Origin: Comamonas testosteroni | Lineage (GTDB): Bacteria; Pseudomonadota; Gammaproteobacteria; Burkholderiales; Burkholderiaceae_C | Assembly (NCBI RefSeq): GCF_014076415.1 | Contig: NZ_CP043568.1 | Coordinates: 2,914,001-2,978,000 of the forward strand | Reading direction: 5' to 3' | DNA: 64,000 bases | In this document: in pieces, positions 36,863-45,111 of the stretch | Position numbering within the stretch: position 1 is the stretch's first letter | How the letters are laid out: every line of letters begins with the position of its first letter | Position numbers and translations under genes: made by a program | The notes under the pieces: model-generated | Database searches by the model: none | The model's input: only the letters and a program-made list of their open reading frames with translations | Told to the model about the DNA's origin: nothing

Positions 36863-37939
36863 TTAATTTTGCTTCCCTGTTTTGAAAGTGAAGCTGGTGG
36901 TAAACGGTTTAGCATCTGCAGTCCCACTAATTGCTACAGAGTAGCTTGTATCTTCTGCCAAAGGCAGATCAGGAATAGCGAAGGCTTCAGAGTTGGCAAC
37001 CAGTTTATGTACGTCATCCGCTGAATTCAGGATCTTCACAGCCACGGATGTGCTTGCTCCAACTGCCGTAATAGATGCTTTGGAAATTTCAATGCTGCCT
37101 CCAGCTGCCGACGCAAGCATGATAGGGGTTCCCATGGGCGAAGCATTGAAATCACGAGCAGGATATGGGCTAGGAATCTCTGTTGTGAAAATTGGAGATA
37201 CGCCGTCGATACCGTCGCAAGGGAAGCTGCGGATCTTCCCCCCCGTGTAAACCGGAGCATTGCTGCCTGCAGGCACTCCAAAGTTAACGACAGCAGCCGC
37301 ATAGTACATGGTCTCACCGGGCAACGGTGTGAGATTTCCTGACGCGGAATATCCAATCCCCATTTCTGACCATTCTTTTGTAGCGCCGCTGAGATGATAA
37401 ACAGTAGAAAACAAACTGTTGATCAACGCTTGTCCCGTTGGGGCATCTTTAGATATTTTGATACCTGACGGGCTTGTTCCGGCCAACAATGTTCCGCCGT
37501 TATTAGACCCTGCTATTTCGGCGAGCACAGAAGGCTGATAGCCAGCTGCATTAGCGCGATTGAGCAACGTCGCGCCCGTGAAATTAATGTTTCCGCTGTT
37601 CTGGGTGTGTCCGATCGTGCTATTTGATTGAAGATAAATAGCATGTCCATTAGCAGCGGTGTCAAGCAGGCTATTCTGCTTAATGGAGCTAAAGCCGCAT
37701 GTCGTGCGGAAATTATTAATCGTCGAGTAAATATCAACCTTGTCTTTTTCGGTATAGGTTGACTTCTCAATTGCCGTCGGATAGGCACTATTAGACGGAG
37801 GAATGACCTCGGCCGGAGGTGTAGAACCGCCGTTGTTGTTGCTACCACCTCCACTGCTGCTGTCGCCGCCACCGCCACCGCCACATGCGGCGAGTACACA
37901 GGCAATTGCCACAATAGAAAGGGTGCTAGAAATCTTCAT
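36863..37939 (-). CDS. CAP/SCP-domain lipoprotein
   Basis: This is a 358-residue lipoprotein. The lipobox VLAAC is followed by a poly-Gly/Ser/Asn linker (GGGGGGDSSSGGG). A CAP-type domain (about 65-200) contains GHAIYLQSN and STIGHTQNSG, with a candidate His pair, and later YYAAAVVNFG. A C-terminal beta-rich domain completes the chain. CAP proteins are secreted and often sit near cell-surface or mating functions. The start at 37939 has AGAGG 7 nt upstream. It converges on the pilus operon. Confidence 0.72.
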   Translation of the reverse strand: MKISSTLSIVAIACVLAACGGGGGGDSSSGGGSNNNGGSTPPAEVIPPSNSAYPTAIEKSTYTEKDKVDIYSTINNFRTTCGFSSIKQNSLLDTAANGHAIYLQSNSTIGHTQNSGNINFTGATLLNRANAAGYQPSVLAEIAGSNNGGTLLAGTSPSGIKISKDAPTGQALINSLFSTVYHLSGATKEWSEMGIGYSASGNLTPLPGETMYYAAAVVNFGVPAGSNAPVYTGGKIRSFPCDGIDGVSPIFTTEIPSPYPARDFNASPMGTPIMLASAAGGSIEISKASITAVGASTSVAVKILNSADDVHKLVANSEAFAIPDLPLAEDTSYSVAISGTADAKPFTTSFTFKTGKQN

Positions 37940-38189
37940 ATGGAACCTCTGTTTCAAATATGGAGCCGCGCTCGATGTTTCAAGTAATCGAGGGCTAAGA
38001 ACTTATGGGAGTCTTTGAAGTGATGCGACAGCCTGTATGGACTGTGCTTGGAAGAATATGGCGTTATTTCATTGGTACTCCGCGTGGGACATATCTTGTG
38101 GGCTTCTCACAAGGGGTGACGCGAAGATTTCCAACGAAGCCTTGTGTAACTGTGCGTGACAATTGTATGTCTGTCAAGTGCCTCCAAAA

Positions 38190-38230
38190 TAAAAAAAATG
38201 ACCACAAGCTGTGAAAACAGCTTGTGGTCA
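38190..38230 (-). terminator. Terminator of the helicase gene
   Basis: TGACCACAAGCTGT (38199-38212) pairs perfectly with ACAGCTTGTGGTCA (38217-38230), giving 14 bp with a GAAA-type loop. An eight-A run follows, read as a T run on the minus strand. It lies 8 bp after the helicase stop. Confidence 0.92.
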
Positions 38231-38237
38231 AAATGGG

Positions 38238-40631
38238 CTACATCGTCAAAAGGTCTCTCGCGAGAGCCATCTCAATGCTTTCGCCCTCGTTGTCATTGAG
38301 AACGTCCAGTCCACTTTCAGGCATATCTCCGGAGGTGGACTGCGATACCGCGATTTTCTTGGCCATGAGGCGCAGGCATTCCATTTGCGAAGTGCCGGCG
38401 TAGCCAAGGAAGATCACGCGAACATCATGCTTCTGACCAATGCGCCAGGAGCGCCTGGCCGCCTGAAGCATCGTGTAGACATTGAATCCCGATTGCATGA
38501 AAGCGATCGTTGGGAACTCAAGCAAATCCAGGCCAGTCTTCACCAGTTCGGGATTGGTGATGAGCACATCGATGCCTCGCTCTACCTGGTCTGCTACCCA
38601 GTCTTCACGCTTGGCCGCATCTACGCTGGCACGCAGCACAGCTACCTTGAACCCCCTGGCTTCGAGCAGCATGCGCAACCGGGCCGTGGTGTCGCGGGTG
38701 CCTGAATAGATTGAATAGACCAGGACCTTGCGGCCGAGGGCTTTCTCATCCATGCAGAGCTCAATGAGCTTGGCCTCTTTCGGAGTGCATTCCACATCAT
38801 CGAACAGAGCCGGCTGCATGTGCAGCAGCTCCTTGCTTCTTGGATGCCTCACCGTTTCCGAACGAAAGCAGCATTCTGGCCATGCAAGCAATACGTTCAT
38901 GACCACACCCAACAGCGTGCTGTCCTTCATGGCCAAGGCCTGCTTAAGGATCTGCACCAGTTTCATCGACATAGCGACGTATGCCTCGGCTTGGTCATCG
39001 CGCATTTGCACGTCAACAAAGGACTCGTCATACGCCGGCAGCACCTTCTGCCCAATGTCCCGCAGCTTTAGGAATACCGTAATGGGAAGCACGTAACGCA
39101 AGATACCCACAGGGCCGAACCCTGGAGCCTTGCTTGTGCGAACAGTCACGCCTTTGCCCTTGGCCGTGCGGTGGGAAGTAGTTGAGGTCTCTTTGTAGAT
39201 GTCCTTAAGCACTCCATGCACGCGCATGAAGCCCATGGTCGCGGCAGCCATGGAGCCGGTCTTGGATGGCTTGAAGCCGTCCTCGATCAGCACCCTGGGA
39301 TTGACGCGCCAGAGCAGGTGAAAAAGATCATCCGCATAGCCGCCCATGAGTGTGCCCGTCAGCAGCAGCACTTTTTCGCACTGGCTGGCCAACACGCCCA
39401 TTGCCTGACCCTGGGCCGAGCCCTCGTTTTTGTACTCGTGTCCTTCATCGACCACCAGCAAACCAAAGTAGTTGGTCGGCAGATAGCGCTTGATGAACTC
39501 CGTGGGCTGATAGCCGCCCTGCCCGATTGAAAACTCGAACGTGGCCAGGCTTCGCTCCATGCGCTTCGCCTGCTTGTCGCTGAATACCAGCTCCCCGTTC
39601 TCGTCCATCAAGTTCAAGAACTCGTAGACGTTGTCCTCCAGCATCGCAGCCAGTGTTTTCTCTCCAAATTTGCTGAGCAGCCGCTTCGCAGAAACCGGGC
39701 CGATGGTTGGCATCTGCTGAAGTGCGTTGACCACCAGATCGGACATGGAGTCGATGGGCCGCCCATTGCGAATCAGCGTCCACAGCGTCGAGTTGCAGTG
39801 TTCGCACTTTCGCCGGCGGTCACTGAGGACCTGCTTGGCCAAGGGCACGGACATGGGCAAGGTCTCGTCGTCATCGCCCTTCGATTCGAGCGGCCGCATG
39901 CAGCAGGGGCAGCATGCAGCCACGAAACGCTGGCCACCAACGAGGATGGTGCGTTCGATAAAGGACGGACGCCAATGAAACCCCATACGCATCCGCACAC
40001 GGCCCAGCACGAAGAACTCCGGCTGGCTCGTTGTGATGCCCAAGCGGGCACGCATCTGCAGCAGCTTGCGCAGTGTGTCCGGGCCATTCAAGATCCAGAC
40101 CCGAGCGCCGGGTACCGTGTCAAGAATCTCGCGCCGCCACTTGTAGACAAGGTGCGGCGGTGAGATCACAAGCGTGCGCGGATTACGTCGCTGCAGCTGC
40201 TGAAGCAGCACAGACACGCAGATGGCCATCATGGTCTTGCCCGTGCCCATCTCCGCGTTTAACACCGCAGCCGGCTCGCCTCGATCAGCCAGGAGCTTTA
40301 CGATGGCCTGAACCGCTTCGGATTGCTCTTTGAATGGCTTGCGCTTCAAATTGTCGAGGATCTGCTGGCGGGCCAGCCAGGCCTCGGACAGTTGGTCGCG
40401 CTGCGGTAAATAGACAGGCGGGTTCTGTGACCGGACCTGATCGAGCAGCCCTTGGCCAAACTCGCGTATGAAATCTCCAAGGGGCAGGGTTTCATCAATC
40501 ACTTCGGCCAGGAAATCTGCGCCTTCGATCGTGCCAAGTTCATCTGCGACTTCCTGTACCACCAGGGCGGCCTTGGCCGCAGTAGTCGATGCCTCTGTCA
40601 CAGCGGGCTCAGCAATTGCCAAATCGTTCAT
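38238..40631 (-). CDS. SNF2-like superfamily 2 helicase of the ICE backbone
   Basis: This is a 797-residue protein. The Walker A is NAEMGTGKT (125-133), motif II DEGH (395-398), motif III LTGT (424-427), and the late motif VI region RRSWRIGQ. A zinc cluster is inserted between the lobes (CCPCC at 240-244 and CEHC at 276-279). It is probably a DNA translocase acting on the ICE or its transfer intermediate; the exact role is unknown. The start at 40631 is fixed by GGAG 6 nt upstream within the shared leader type. It is the last gene of the leftward backbone run. Confidence 0.87.
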   Translation of the reverse strand: MNDLAIAEPAVTEASTTAAKAALVVQEVADELGTIEGADFLAEVIDETLPLGDFIREFGQGLLDQVRSQNPPVYLPQRDQLSEAWLARQQILDNLKRKPFKEQSEAVQAIVKLLADRGEPAAVLNAEMGTGKTMMAICVSVLLQQLQRRNPRTLVISPPHLVYKWRREILDTVPGARVWILNGPDTLRKLLQMRARLGITTSQPEFFVLGRVRMRMGFHWRPSFIERTILVGGQRFVAACCPCCMRPLESKGDDDETLPMSVPLAKQVLSDRRRKCEHCNSTLWTLIRNGRPIDSMSDLVVNALQQMPTIGPVSAKRLLSKFGEKTLAAMLEDNVYEFLNLMDENGELVFSDKQAKRMERSLATFEFSIGQGGYQPTEFIKRYLPTNYFGLLVVDEGHEYKNEGSAQGQAMGVLASQCEKVLLLTGTLMGGYADDLFHLLWRVNPRVLIEDGFKPSKTGSMAAATMGFMRVHGVLKDIYKETSTTSHRTAKGKGVTVRTSKAPGFGPVGILRYVLPITVFLKLRDIGQKVLPAYDESFVDVQMRDDQAEAYVAMSMKLVQILKQALAMKDSTLLGVVMNVLLAWPECCFRSETVRHPRSKELLHMQPALFDDVECTPKEAKLIELCMDEKALGRKVLVYSIYSGTRDTTARLRMLLEARGFKVAVLRASVDAAKREDWVADQVERGIDVLITNPELVKTGLDLLEFPTIAFMQSGFNVYTMLQAARRSWRIGQKHDVRVIFLGYAGTSQMECLRLMAKKIAVSQSTSGDMPESGLDVLNDNEGESIEMALARDLLTM

Positions 40632-40690
40632 TGTTTGCTCCAAAAAAATGAGCGCACACCCCACAAAGGAGTGCGCGCCCAACGGTTAGA
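40632..40690 (-). promoter_or_regulatory. Backbone leader element 1 (helicase)
   Basis: CUAACC anchor at 40684-40689. A GC hairpin pairs GCGCAC (40652-40657) with GTGCGC (40671-40676). The ribosome site at 40638-40641 sits in a 4-bp GCTC/GAGC hairpin (40637-40640 with 40650-40653). Spacing to the start codon is 6 nt. The terminator-like stem 40706-40725 lies just upstream. Confidence 0.5.
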
Positions 40691-40705
40691 TGAATGAAGG
40701 TGAGA

Positions 40706-40725
40706 AAGGCCTCTGGCGAGGCCTT
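40706..40725 (-). terminator. Hairpin after the 198-residue backbone gene
   Basis: AAGGCCTC (40706-40713) pairs with GAGGCCTT (40718-40725), with a 4-nt loop and little T run. It lies 8 bp downstream of the stop of the gene at 40733. Confidence 0.6.
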
Positions 40726-40732
40726 GATGGAG

Positions 40733-41329
40733 TTAAGGAAGGAGAACGCGGTTGCGAACGCCCTCACTTACATGCCGAATGAAGTGATCAGAAATACTTA
40801 CACGCAGCGCGCGAAGATTTCCGATGCGCGGATAGAGGCCACCCCCGAGCTCGTGGACAGCGCCCTTCTCTCGACACCAGGCAATCAAGGGTCCTTGCCA
40901 GTGATCGAGCAGCGCGATGGGAGCCAAGGTTTTCACCAGAGCCCACACCTTCGCCTCGATGCCGGCGTCGACGTTGGACACCACCCAGCCAATGCGGTTG
41001 GGCTTGTCGATCTCCTGTAAGCGTTTGTCGTAGACGAACAGATGGTTCAAAGATCCAAAGAGGTTCTGACGCGGTAGACGGCCGGTGAACTTTCCCAGGC
41101 GCTCCGCAGATCCAACCTGGACATGGTTACGCGTTCCTTCAGGGCTCACCAACGTGAAATCCGTGATTCCGTGGTCAGTCCTGCCCAGCTCCATAGCCGC
41201 GATGAACTGCATGGCAGAAGCATCGCGCCCATAGAACGAGAGAAACATGAGCTCGCCCTCATCGTTCCGCAGGCAAGCGTCGGCCCATAGATCCGCGAAA
41301 CCCTCTATACGGTGAAGCGCTCTTTGCAT
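40733..41329 (-). CDS. ICE backbone protein of unknown function (198 aa)
   Basis: This is a 198-residue soluble protein with no motif I recognise. Segments such as EGFADLWADACLRNDEGELMF, an acidic N-terminal region and a basic C-terminus (RNLRALRVSISDHFIRHV) are seen. It has no signal peptide. GGAG lies 6 nt before the ATG and is sealed in the hairpin GCTCC-ATAAAA-GGAGC. It is located in the leftward backbone run just upstream of the helicase. Confidence 0.7.
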   Translation of the reverse strand: MQRALHRIEGFADLWADACLRNDEGELMFLSFYGRDASAMQFIAAMELGRTDHGITDFTLVSPEGTRNHVQVGSAERLGKFTGRLPRQNLFGSLNHLFVYDKRLQEIDKPNRIGWVVSNVDAGIEAKVWALVKTLAPIALLDHWQGPLIAWCREKGAVHELGGGLYPRIGNLRALRVSISDHFIRHVSEGVRNRVLLP

Positions 41330-41385
41330 GAAATGCTCCTTTTATGGAGCAGCCCACAAGGGGCGTGCCCCGTGTGGGTGGATGA
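41330..41385 (-). promoter_or_regulatory. Backbone leader element 2
   Basis: The anchor reads CAUCCACCC instead of AACC. The GC hairpin is CCCACA (41353-41358) with TGTGGG (41373-41378) plus an inner GGGG/CCCC. The ribosome site is closed by GCTCC (41346-41350 read on minus) with GGAGC (41335-41339). Spacing 6 nt. Confidence 0.55.
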
Positions 41386-41389
41386 AAGA

Positions 41390-41641
41390 CTATGGATTCG
41401 GTATCCAGAGCCAGGCGGCGACGTAGGTACCGTCTTCCGCCGGCGCAACCAGCGGCAAGGGATCGATGACGCAATGGTCATCGGAGTGGATCTCCCTGGC
41501 ACGGGCGATTGCATCGGCGCACTCAGCGCGATTCAGATCCTGGTTGTTGAGAAGCCTGCCGAGCTGCGTGACAGCACCGGCAAGGTCGCCCGACTCCCAG
41601 GAGTCAACGACATCCCGCGCTGCTTCCTCCAGCTCATGCAT
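41390..41641 (-). CDS. Small ICE backbone protein of unknown function (83 aa)
   Basis: This is an 83-residue acidic protein (MHELEEAARDVVDSWESGDL...) with a C-terminal hydrophobic patch (TYVAAWLWIPNP). It overlaps the stop of the preceding gene by 8 bases, so it is translationally coupled and has no leader of its own. No family recognised. Confidence 0.6.
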   Translation of the reverse strand: MHELEEAARDVVDSWESGDLAGAVTQLGRLLNNQDLNRAECADAIARAREIHSDDHCVIDPLPLVAPAEDGTYVAAWLWIPNP

Positions 41642-41981
41642 GGGCAGCCGCCTTGCGTTTTTCCAAGGCGTCGTAGTGCATCTCGACCTGCAGTTTGAGG
41701 TCCTCGATCTGGGTCAGCGCCTGCGTATGCTGTTCGCGGACAACCTTCTCAGTCACACGCTTAGGCTTTGAAGCCACGAGCGTCTTGCTGAAATCGCCAT
41801 CGCCGCCGAAACCCATTACAAAGCGCTTGAAACCTCCCTCCACCAATGACACAGAGGCCGATGTGACGAGGGAGCTATTTAACTTACGTGTTAAGACGGT
41901 GAGCACACGCCGGTCGCCGAGATCAATCTCAGTGTTCCCGCGGTGGCCATCACGGATGTTGTTAGAGAAAGATGTGTTCAT
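41634..41981 (-). CDS. Small ICE backbone protein of unknown function (115 aa)
   Basis: This is a 115-residue protein. It has a beta-rich N-terminal half (TEIDLGDRRVLTVLTRKLNS) and a C-terminal coiled-coil-like helix (KVVREQHTQALTQIEDLKLQ). The start at 41981 is fixed by AGGAG 6 nt upstream; the longer frame from 42143 would read through the leader element. No family recognised. Confidence 0.68.
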   Translation of the reverse strand: MNTSFSNNIRDGHRGNTEIDLGDRRVLTVLTRKLNSSLVTSASVSLVEGGFKRFVMGFGGDGDFSKTLVASKPKRVTEKVVREQHTQALTQIEDLKLQVEMHYDALEKRKAAAHA

Positions 41982-42050
41982 GGATCGCTCCTGGTTGAAG
42001 TGGATAGAGCGAGCCCCTCCCCTGCGGGAAAGGCCCGCACGGGTGGTTGA
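41982..42050 (-). promoter_or_regulatory. Backbone leader element 3
   Basis: UCAACCACC anchor at 42042-42050. The hairpin pairs TGCGGG (42023-42028) with CCCGCA (42034-42039), extended by CCC/GGG. The ribosome site (41988-41991) is closed by TCGCTC (41985-41990) pairing with GAGCGA (42007-42012). Spacing 6 nt. Confidence 0.55.
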
Positions 42051-42203
42051 AGAAATGCCAAGGTCTCTCGACCTGGTGCGCTTTCGTGGCTCAGCGCGCC
42101 TTAAAACCGCTTCTGATAGGTCAAACGGTTTTCCGCAGCTCACCCTATAGGTAGGCTGGGGAAAACCGGCTGTAGCCGGTTCTCATGGGTTTAATGGGTC
42201 GTA

Positions 42204-42512
42204 TCAGAATCCATCACTGATGCATGGCTTGCTGCTGGAAGCAAGCAGGCCAAGCGCCAGTGACAGATCGAGTGAAACCAGATTGCGAAACGTCCGGTCC
42301 GATTCCGTCATGCGCTCCCCGAGATGAAGCATGACGTTCTCAAGACTGGCTGATGCATCACATGCCTTGTTGAGCGCATCCAGGATCTGGGGGATCTTGG
42401 CGGGCAACTCTGCAAGCGCTTCGAGCATGAGCTCGTCCTGCGTCGTCAGCCCCTGCAGATGGAGGCTGAGGATGTGTTCAAGCAGCTGGACGGTATTCAT
42501 CGAGCTCGCCAT
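42204..42512 (-). CDS. Small ICE backbone protein of unknown function (102 aa)
   Basis: This is a 102-residue helical protein (MASSMNTVQLLEHILSLHLQ...) with a Leu-rich N-terminal part. The start at 42512 overlaps the stop of the preceding paralog gene (TGATG), so the two are coupled; no own leader is needed. No family recognised. Confidence 0.6.
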   Translation of the reverse strand: MASSMNTVQLLEHILSLHLQGLTTQDELMLEALAELPAKIPQILDALNKACDASASLENVMLHLGERMTESDRTFRNLVSLDLSLALGLLASSSKPCISDGF

Positions 42513-42811
42513 CAATATTCCGAGGGCAGCAAAATGGTCGTGACCGCCCAATCTGCGTCGGTTATGACCCATACCTTCTTATCGCCTACCGAGTAGGAAG
42601 ACATGAGACGGCTTCTGTCTAAAAGCGCCCGTCGATTCAATGACTTATCTGACTCGTCTAAGTCCCCCCAATCCCCGCGCACATGCCTAGAGAGCAAGTC
42701 GTACGGATTGAGGGCGAGACGACGAAGTAGATCGTCGACTCCAACTGTGGCCACACAGCGGCCCAACTGAAAAAGTGGAGCTGCCGCCGTAGTAGGTGAT
42801 TGTGTTTGCAT
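42512..42811 (-). CDS. Plasmid/ICE-related small protein, paralog A
   Basis: This is a 99-residue protein of a small uncharacterised family frequent on beta- and gamma-proteobacterial plasmids and ICEs. Family features visible here are QLGRCVATVGVDDLL, NPYDLLSRHVRGDWGDLDES, and a closing VWVITDADWAVTTILLPSEY. The next upstream gene (42904-43242) is a clear paralog. Cellular role unknown. Confidence 0.75.
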   Translation of the reverse strand: MQTQSPTTAAAPLFQLGRCVATVGVDDLLRRLALNPYDLLSRHVRGDWGDLDESDKSLNRRALLDRSRLMSSYSVGDKKVWVITDADWAVTTILLPSEY

Positions 42812-42878
42812 GATGGTCCTCGTTTAAGAAATCGGGGACCACCGGCCCTAGGGGCTAGTGCCCCCAAGGGTGGTTAGA
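42812..42878 (-). promoter_or_regulatory. Backbone leader element 4
   Basis: UCUAACCACC anchor at 42869-42878. The hairpin pairs CCCT..GGGGC with GCCCC..AGGG (42846-42870). The GAGG ribosome site (42818-42821) is closed by GGTCC (42836-42840 on minus) with GGACC (42815-42819). Spacing 6 nt. Confidence 0.55.
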
Positions 42879-42903
42879 TTTACAGCGTGTTTCCCGTAAG
42901 GAA

Positions 42904-43242
42904 CTACGTTGCGCGTGCTTCAGCGCTCCATTCGGATGGAAGCATCAGCTTCGTCACCGACCAGTCAGCACTTGTCAGTACCCATACATACTCGCTGTTG
43001 ACGAGAAATGCAGATAGTCGCTGGCCACGCGCCGCTTCCAAGTCGCGCGCAAGCATGACCAACTTCGTGTTGGCCAGCTCGCCTGGATCGCCACAGATGT
43101 GCCGCTGCAGGAGCTCGTGGGGATTGATGGTCCCCTGGCAAATTAGGTTGTCTAGGCCCAGCGTTGCTACGCATCGGCCCGGTCGAAACAGCGGTGTGTC
43201 ATAACGCTGCGCTGGTTGTGCTGGCTTCACAGCATTTCTCAA
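42904..43242 (-). CDS. Plasmid/ICE-related small protein, paralog B
   Basis: This is a 112-residue paralog of the protein at 42512-42811, sharing FRPGRCVATLGLDNLI, NPHELLQRHICGDPGEL and VWVLTSADWSVTKLMLPSEW. I choose the TTG at 43242 as start because GGAG lies exactly 6 nt before it, as in sister genes; an in-frame ATG at 43248 would leave no spacing between GGAG and start. Role unknown. Confidence 0.7.
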   Translation of the reverse strand: MRNAVKPAQPAQRYDTPLFRPGRCVATLGLDNLICQGTINPHELLQRHICGDPGELANTKLVMLARDLEAARGQRLSAFLVNSEYVWVLTSADWSVTKLMLPSEWSAEARAT

Positions 43243-43340
43243 GGTCATCTCCAATCAAGTGAATGAACGAGGACGACCTTCCCTGGGAAAGTGTCCCCAG
43301 GGGGTTGCGGTTCGCTGGCCGAGGCCAGCAGTGGTTAAAG
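43243..43340 (-). promoter_or_regulatory. Backbone leader element 5
   Basis: UUUAACCAC anchor at 43331-43339. Two GC hairpins: GCTGGCC (43314-43320) with GGCCAGC (43323-43329), and CCCTGGG (43281-43287) with CCCAGGG (43296-43302). The ribosome site is enclosed by AAGGTC (43275-43280 on minus) with GACCTT (43241-43246). Spacing 6 nt to the TTG. Confidence 0.5.
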
Positions 43341-43345
43341 AAAAA

Positions 43346-44473
43346 CTATGCGACGTTGACGATCCGACCCAGCCGGTGGTCGGGTGTGAACTCGATGGCA
43401 TTGATGACGGGGACGAATCGGTCCAGCATCACCGTGGTTTGCGATGCTTGACCTTTCTCGTCAAAGTCAACGGACACCTTGCGCTCCTTGCGCTTGTAGG
43501 TATCCCCCTTTATCAGGAGCGTTCTGCCGCCGGCGCCGTGGATCATTCCGACCACCTGGCCAGCCGCAAGGGCAAGCGCAAGGTGCCATGGCGTCAGATC
43601 GCGCAACGGCGGTCGACAAGCGCCGCCGACCTGACTGAACTGCGATGAAAGCCCGCTCCAAAGCAGACTCGATTCATACTTGTCCAGCTCGTCGCCGAGC
43701 TGCTCGGCATCGATCTGCACAGCGTGGAAGTCGAACTCCTGATCGACCTGCAGCGCAGGAATGACATATGGCTCCAACTCCCAGGAGTCTGGAATGACAG
43801 GGGCGCCCTCTTCCGAGGCCTGGGCCTCAGTCAGTGGCTGCAGGGCCGCCTTGGTGGCATGGGTTGCCCGGCAGCGCTTGCCAATCACAATGCATTGTCG
43901 AAACTGCTGCACTGGCGCCATGAAGATCCGCAGATCCTCAAAGTTGCGCACCAGGTAGCTGCGTATTTCGTCGTCGAGCGCGTAGTGCGGAATGATGTAG
44001 ACAAGCACTCCGCCATAGGCGAGATATGGCAAGGTTTTCCGAAGAAAGGTTCGCTCCAGGCGCTCGGCCTTATCAGCCTCCGCCAACAGCGAGCGCTGGG
44101 CTGATTGATCGGCTACGCCGAAGCCATAAGGCGGATTTAGAAACAGCAGGCCCATGCTTCTCGGCTTGAGCACGACATCGTGCACGTCCGAATGAATCAC
44201 ACGGTCGAGGATTCCCTTTGCATGACGCGCTCTGTCACGGTCGAGCTCGATGCCAAAGGCCTCGGCACCGCCGATTCGCCCTCGATCGACGGTCAGTAGC
44301 TGCCGTAAATCGGCGAGCGCGCTGCCCTCGCCGCAGCAAGGGTCAAACATGCGTATACCCCCCTTCTCGGGCATCTGCAGCAGGTTTGAGATCCGGCGTA
44401 TGGATTCCTCGTCCGTGGGGTAGTAGCCGTTTTTGACATAGTTGTGCGCCAGGCGCGAGAACATTAAGGCCAT
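43346..44473 (-). CDS. SAM-dependent DNA adenine-type methyltransferase (DUF6094-like)
   Basis: This is a 375-residue protein. The SAM-binding motif DPCCGEG is at 44-50 and the catalytic NPPY at 113-116 (FLNPPYG), with an acidic partner in FGIELDRDRA. A large C-terminal part has no motif I know. NPPY enzymes modify adenine N6 or similar amino groups. No restriction partner is nearby, so it is an orphan, perhaps for host restriction evasion or ICE control. Its leader shows two mutually exclusive hairpins. Confidence 0.88.
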   Translation of the reverse strand: MALMFSRLAHNYVKNGYYPTDEESIRRISNLLQMPEKGGIRMFDPCCGEGSALADLRQLLTVDRGRIGGAEAFGIELDRDRARHAKGILDRVIHSDVHDVVLKPRSMGLLFLNPPYGFGVADQSAQRSLLAEADKAERLERTFLRKTLPYLAYGGVLVYIIPHYALDDEIRSYLVRNFEDLRIFMAPVQQFRQCIVIGKRCRATHATKAALQPLTEAQASEEGAPVIPDSWELEPYVIPALQVDQEFDFHAVQIDAEQLGDELDKYESSLLWSGLSSQFSQVGGACRPPLRDLTPWHLALALAAGQVVGMIHGAGGRTLLIKGDTYKRKERKVSVDFDEKGQASQTTVMLDRFVPVINAIEFTPDHRLGRIVNVA

Positions 44474-44530
44474 GGGCAGCTCCAGAAATAGAAAAGCCAG
44501 TCTCCTTATGGAGAGCTGGCTTGGTTAAAG
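44474..44530 (-). promoter_or_regulatory. Backbone leader element 6 (methyltransferase), two exclusive folds
   Basis: UUUAACC anchor at 44522-44528. Fold 1 pairs AAGCCAG (44516-44522 on minus) with CTGGCTT (44494-44500) and is followed by TTTTC. Fold 2 pairs CAGCTC (44513-44518 on minus) with GAGCTG (44477-44482), closing the ribosome site at 44480-44483. The folds share 44516-44518. Spacing 6 nt. Confidence 0.55.
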
Positions 44531-44550
44531 AGGTGGTACGTCAGTACCGC

Positions 44551-45111
44551 TTAGAACGGGATCTCGTCAGGATCAAGACCCACGCCGGTAAGTTCTTGAA
44601 CCTTTCCGTAGATGTCGAGGCGCGGCAATGCCCGCTTCAAGGCTTCTCGGTAGAGAGGGTTAGAGCGTGCATGCACCGCGATGACGGACGCTGCTGACTG
44701 CTGAGCAGGCAAGTCTTGAATGCGGCGAAAGGCCACGGTATCGGCAAGCGCCATTACGTCTTCAACGTCTGGCGACTGCAGCTCCTCAATCTCAGCACGC
44801 ATCTCTAGGCGACGCATGATGTGAAAGAGCGCCTCATGATCGAACAGCCTCTGCACGGTCGACAGCATGCTGCCGCCTTCATGCATCCATATGCCATTGA
44901 CATACCGGATCTGCTCCACGGTGCGGTCCATGAGACGACACTGGAAGGCTGTCAAGCCCAGCTCAGTTGCCTTAGCAATAGCGTCCTTCGCGATATAGAG
45001 CCGGTATTTCACCTCCATATGCGTGTCGTAGACCTCGTAGCGATGCGCGGGCTCATTCTGAGTCCACAGGAGAAGCTCTTTGAACGCAGCTTCATTTGCA
45101 CTAATAGACAT
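44551..45111 (-). CDS. ICE backbone protein of unknown function (186 aa)
   Basis: This is a 186-residue soluble, mostly helical protein with no recognised motif. Start at 45111, with GGAGGA upstream at a spacing of 6. The N-terminal part contains ELLLWTQNEPAHRYEVYDTH; the C-terminus is acidic (LTGVGLDPDEIPF). It is located in the leftward backbone run before the methyltransferase. Confidence 0.68.
   Translation of the reverse strand: MSISANEAAFKELLLWTQNEPAHRYEVYDTHMEVKYRLYIAKDAIAKATELGLTAFQCRLMDRTVEQIRYVNGIWMHEGGSMLSTVQRLFDHEALFHIMRRLEMRAEIEELQSPDVEDVMALADTVAFRRIQDLPAQQSAASVIAVHARSNPLYREALKRALPRLDIYGKVQELTGVGLDPDEIPF

Noticed and set aside
38005..38214. 69-codon plus-strand frame before the helicase terminator
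   Set aside because: It has no ribosome site, its composition is not protein-like, and it runs into the terminator hairpin of the opposite strand.
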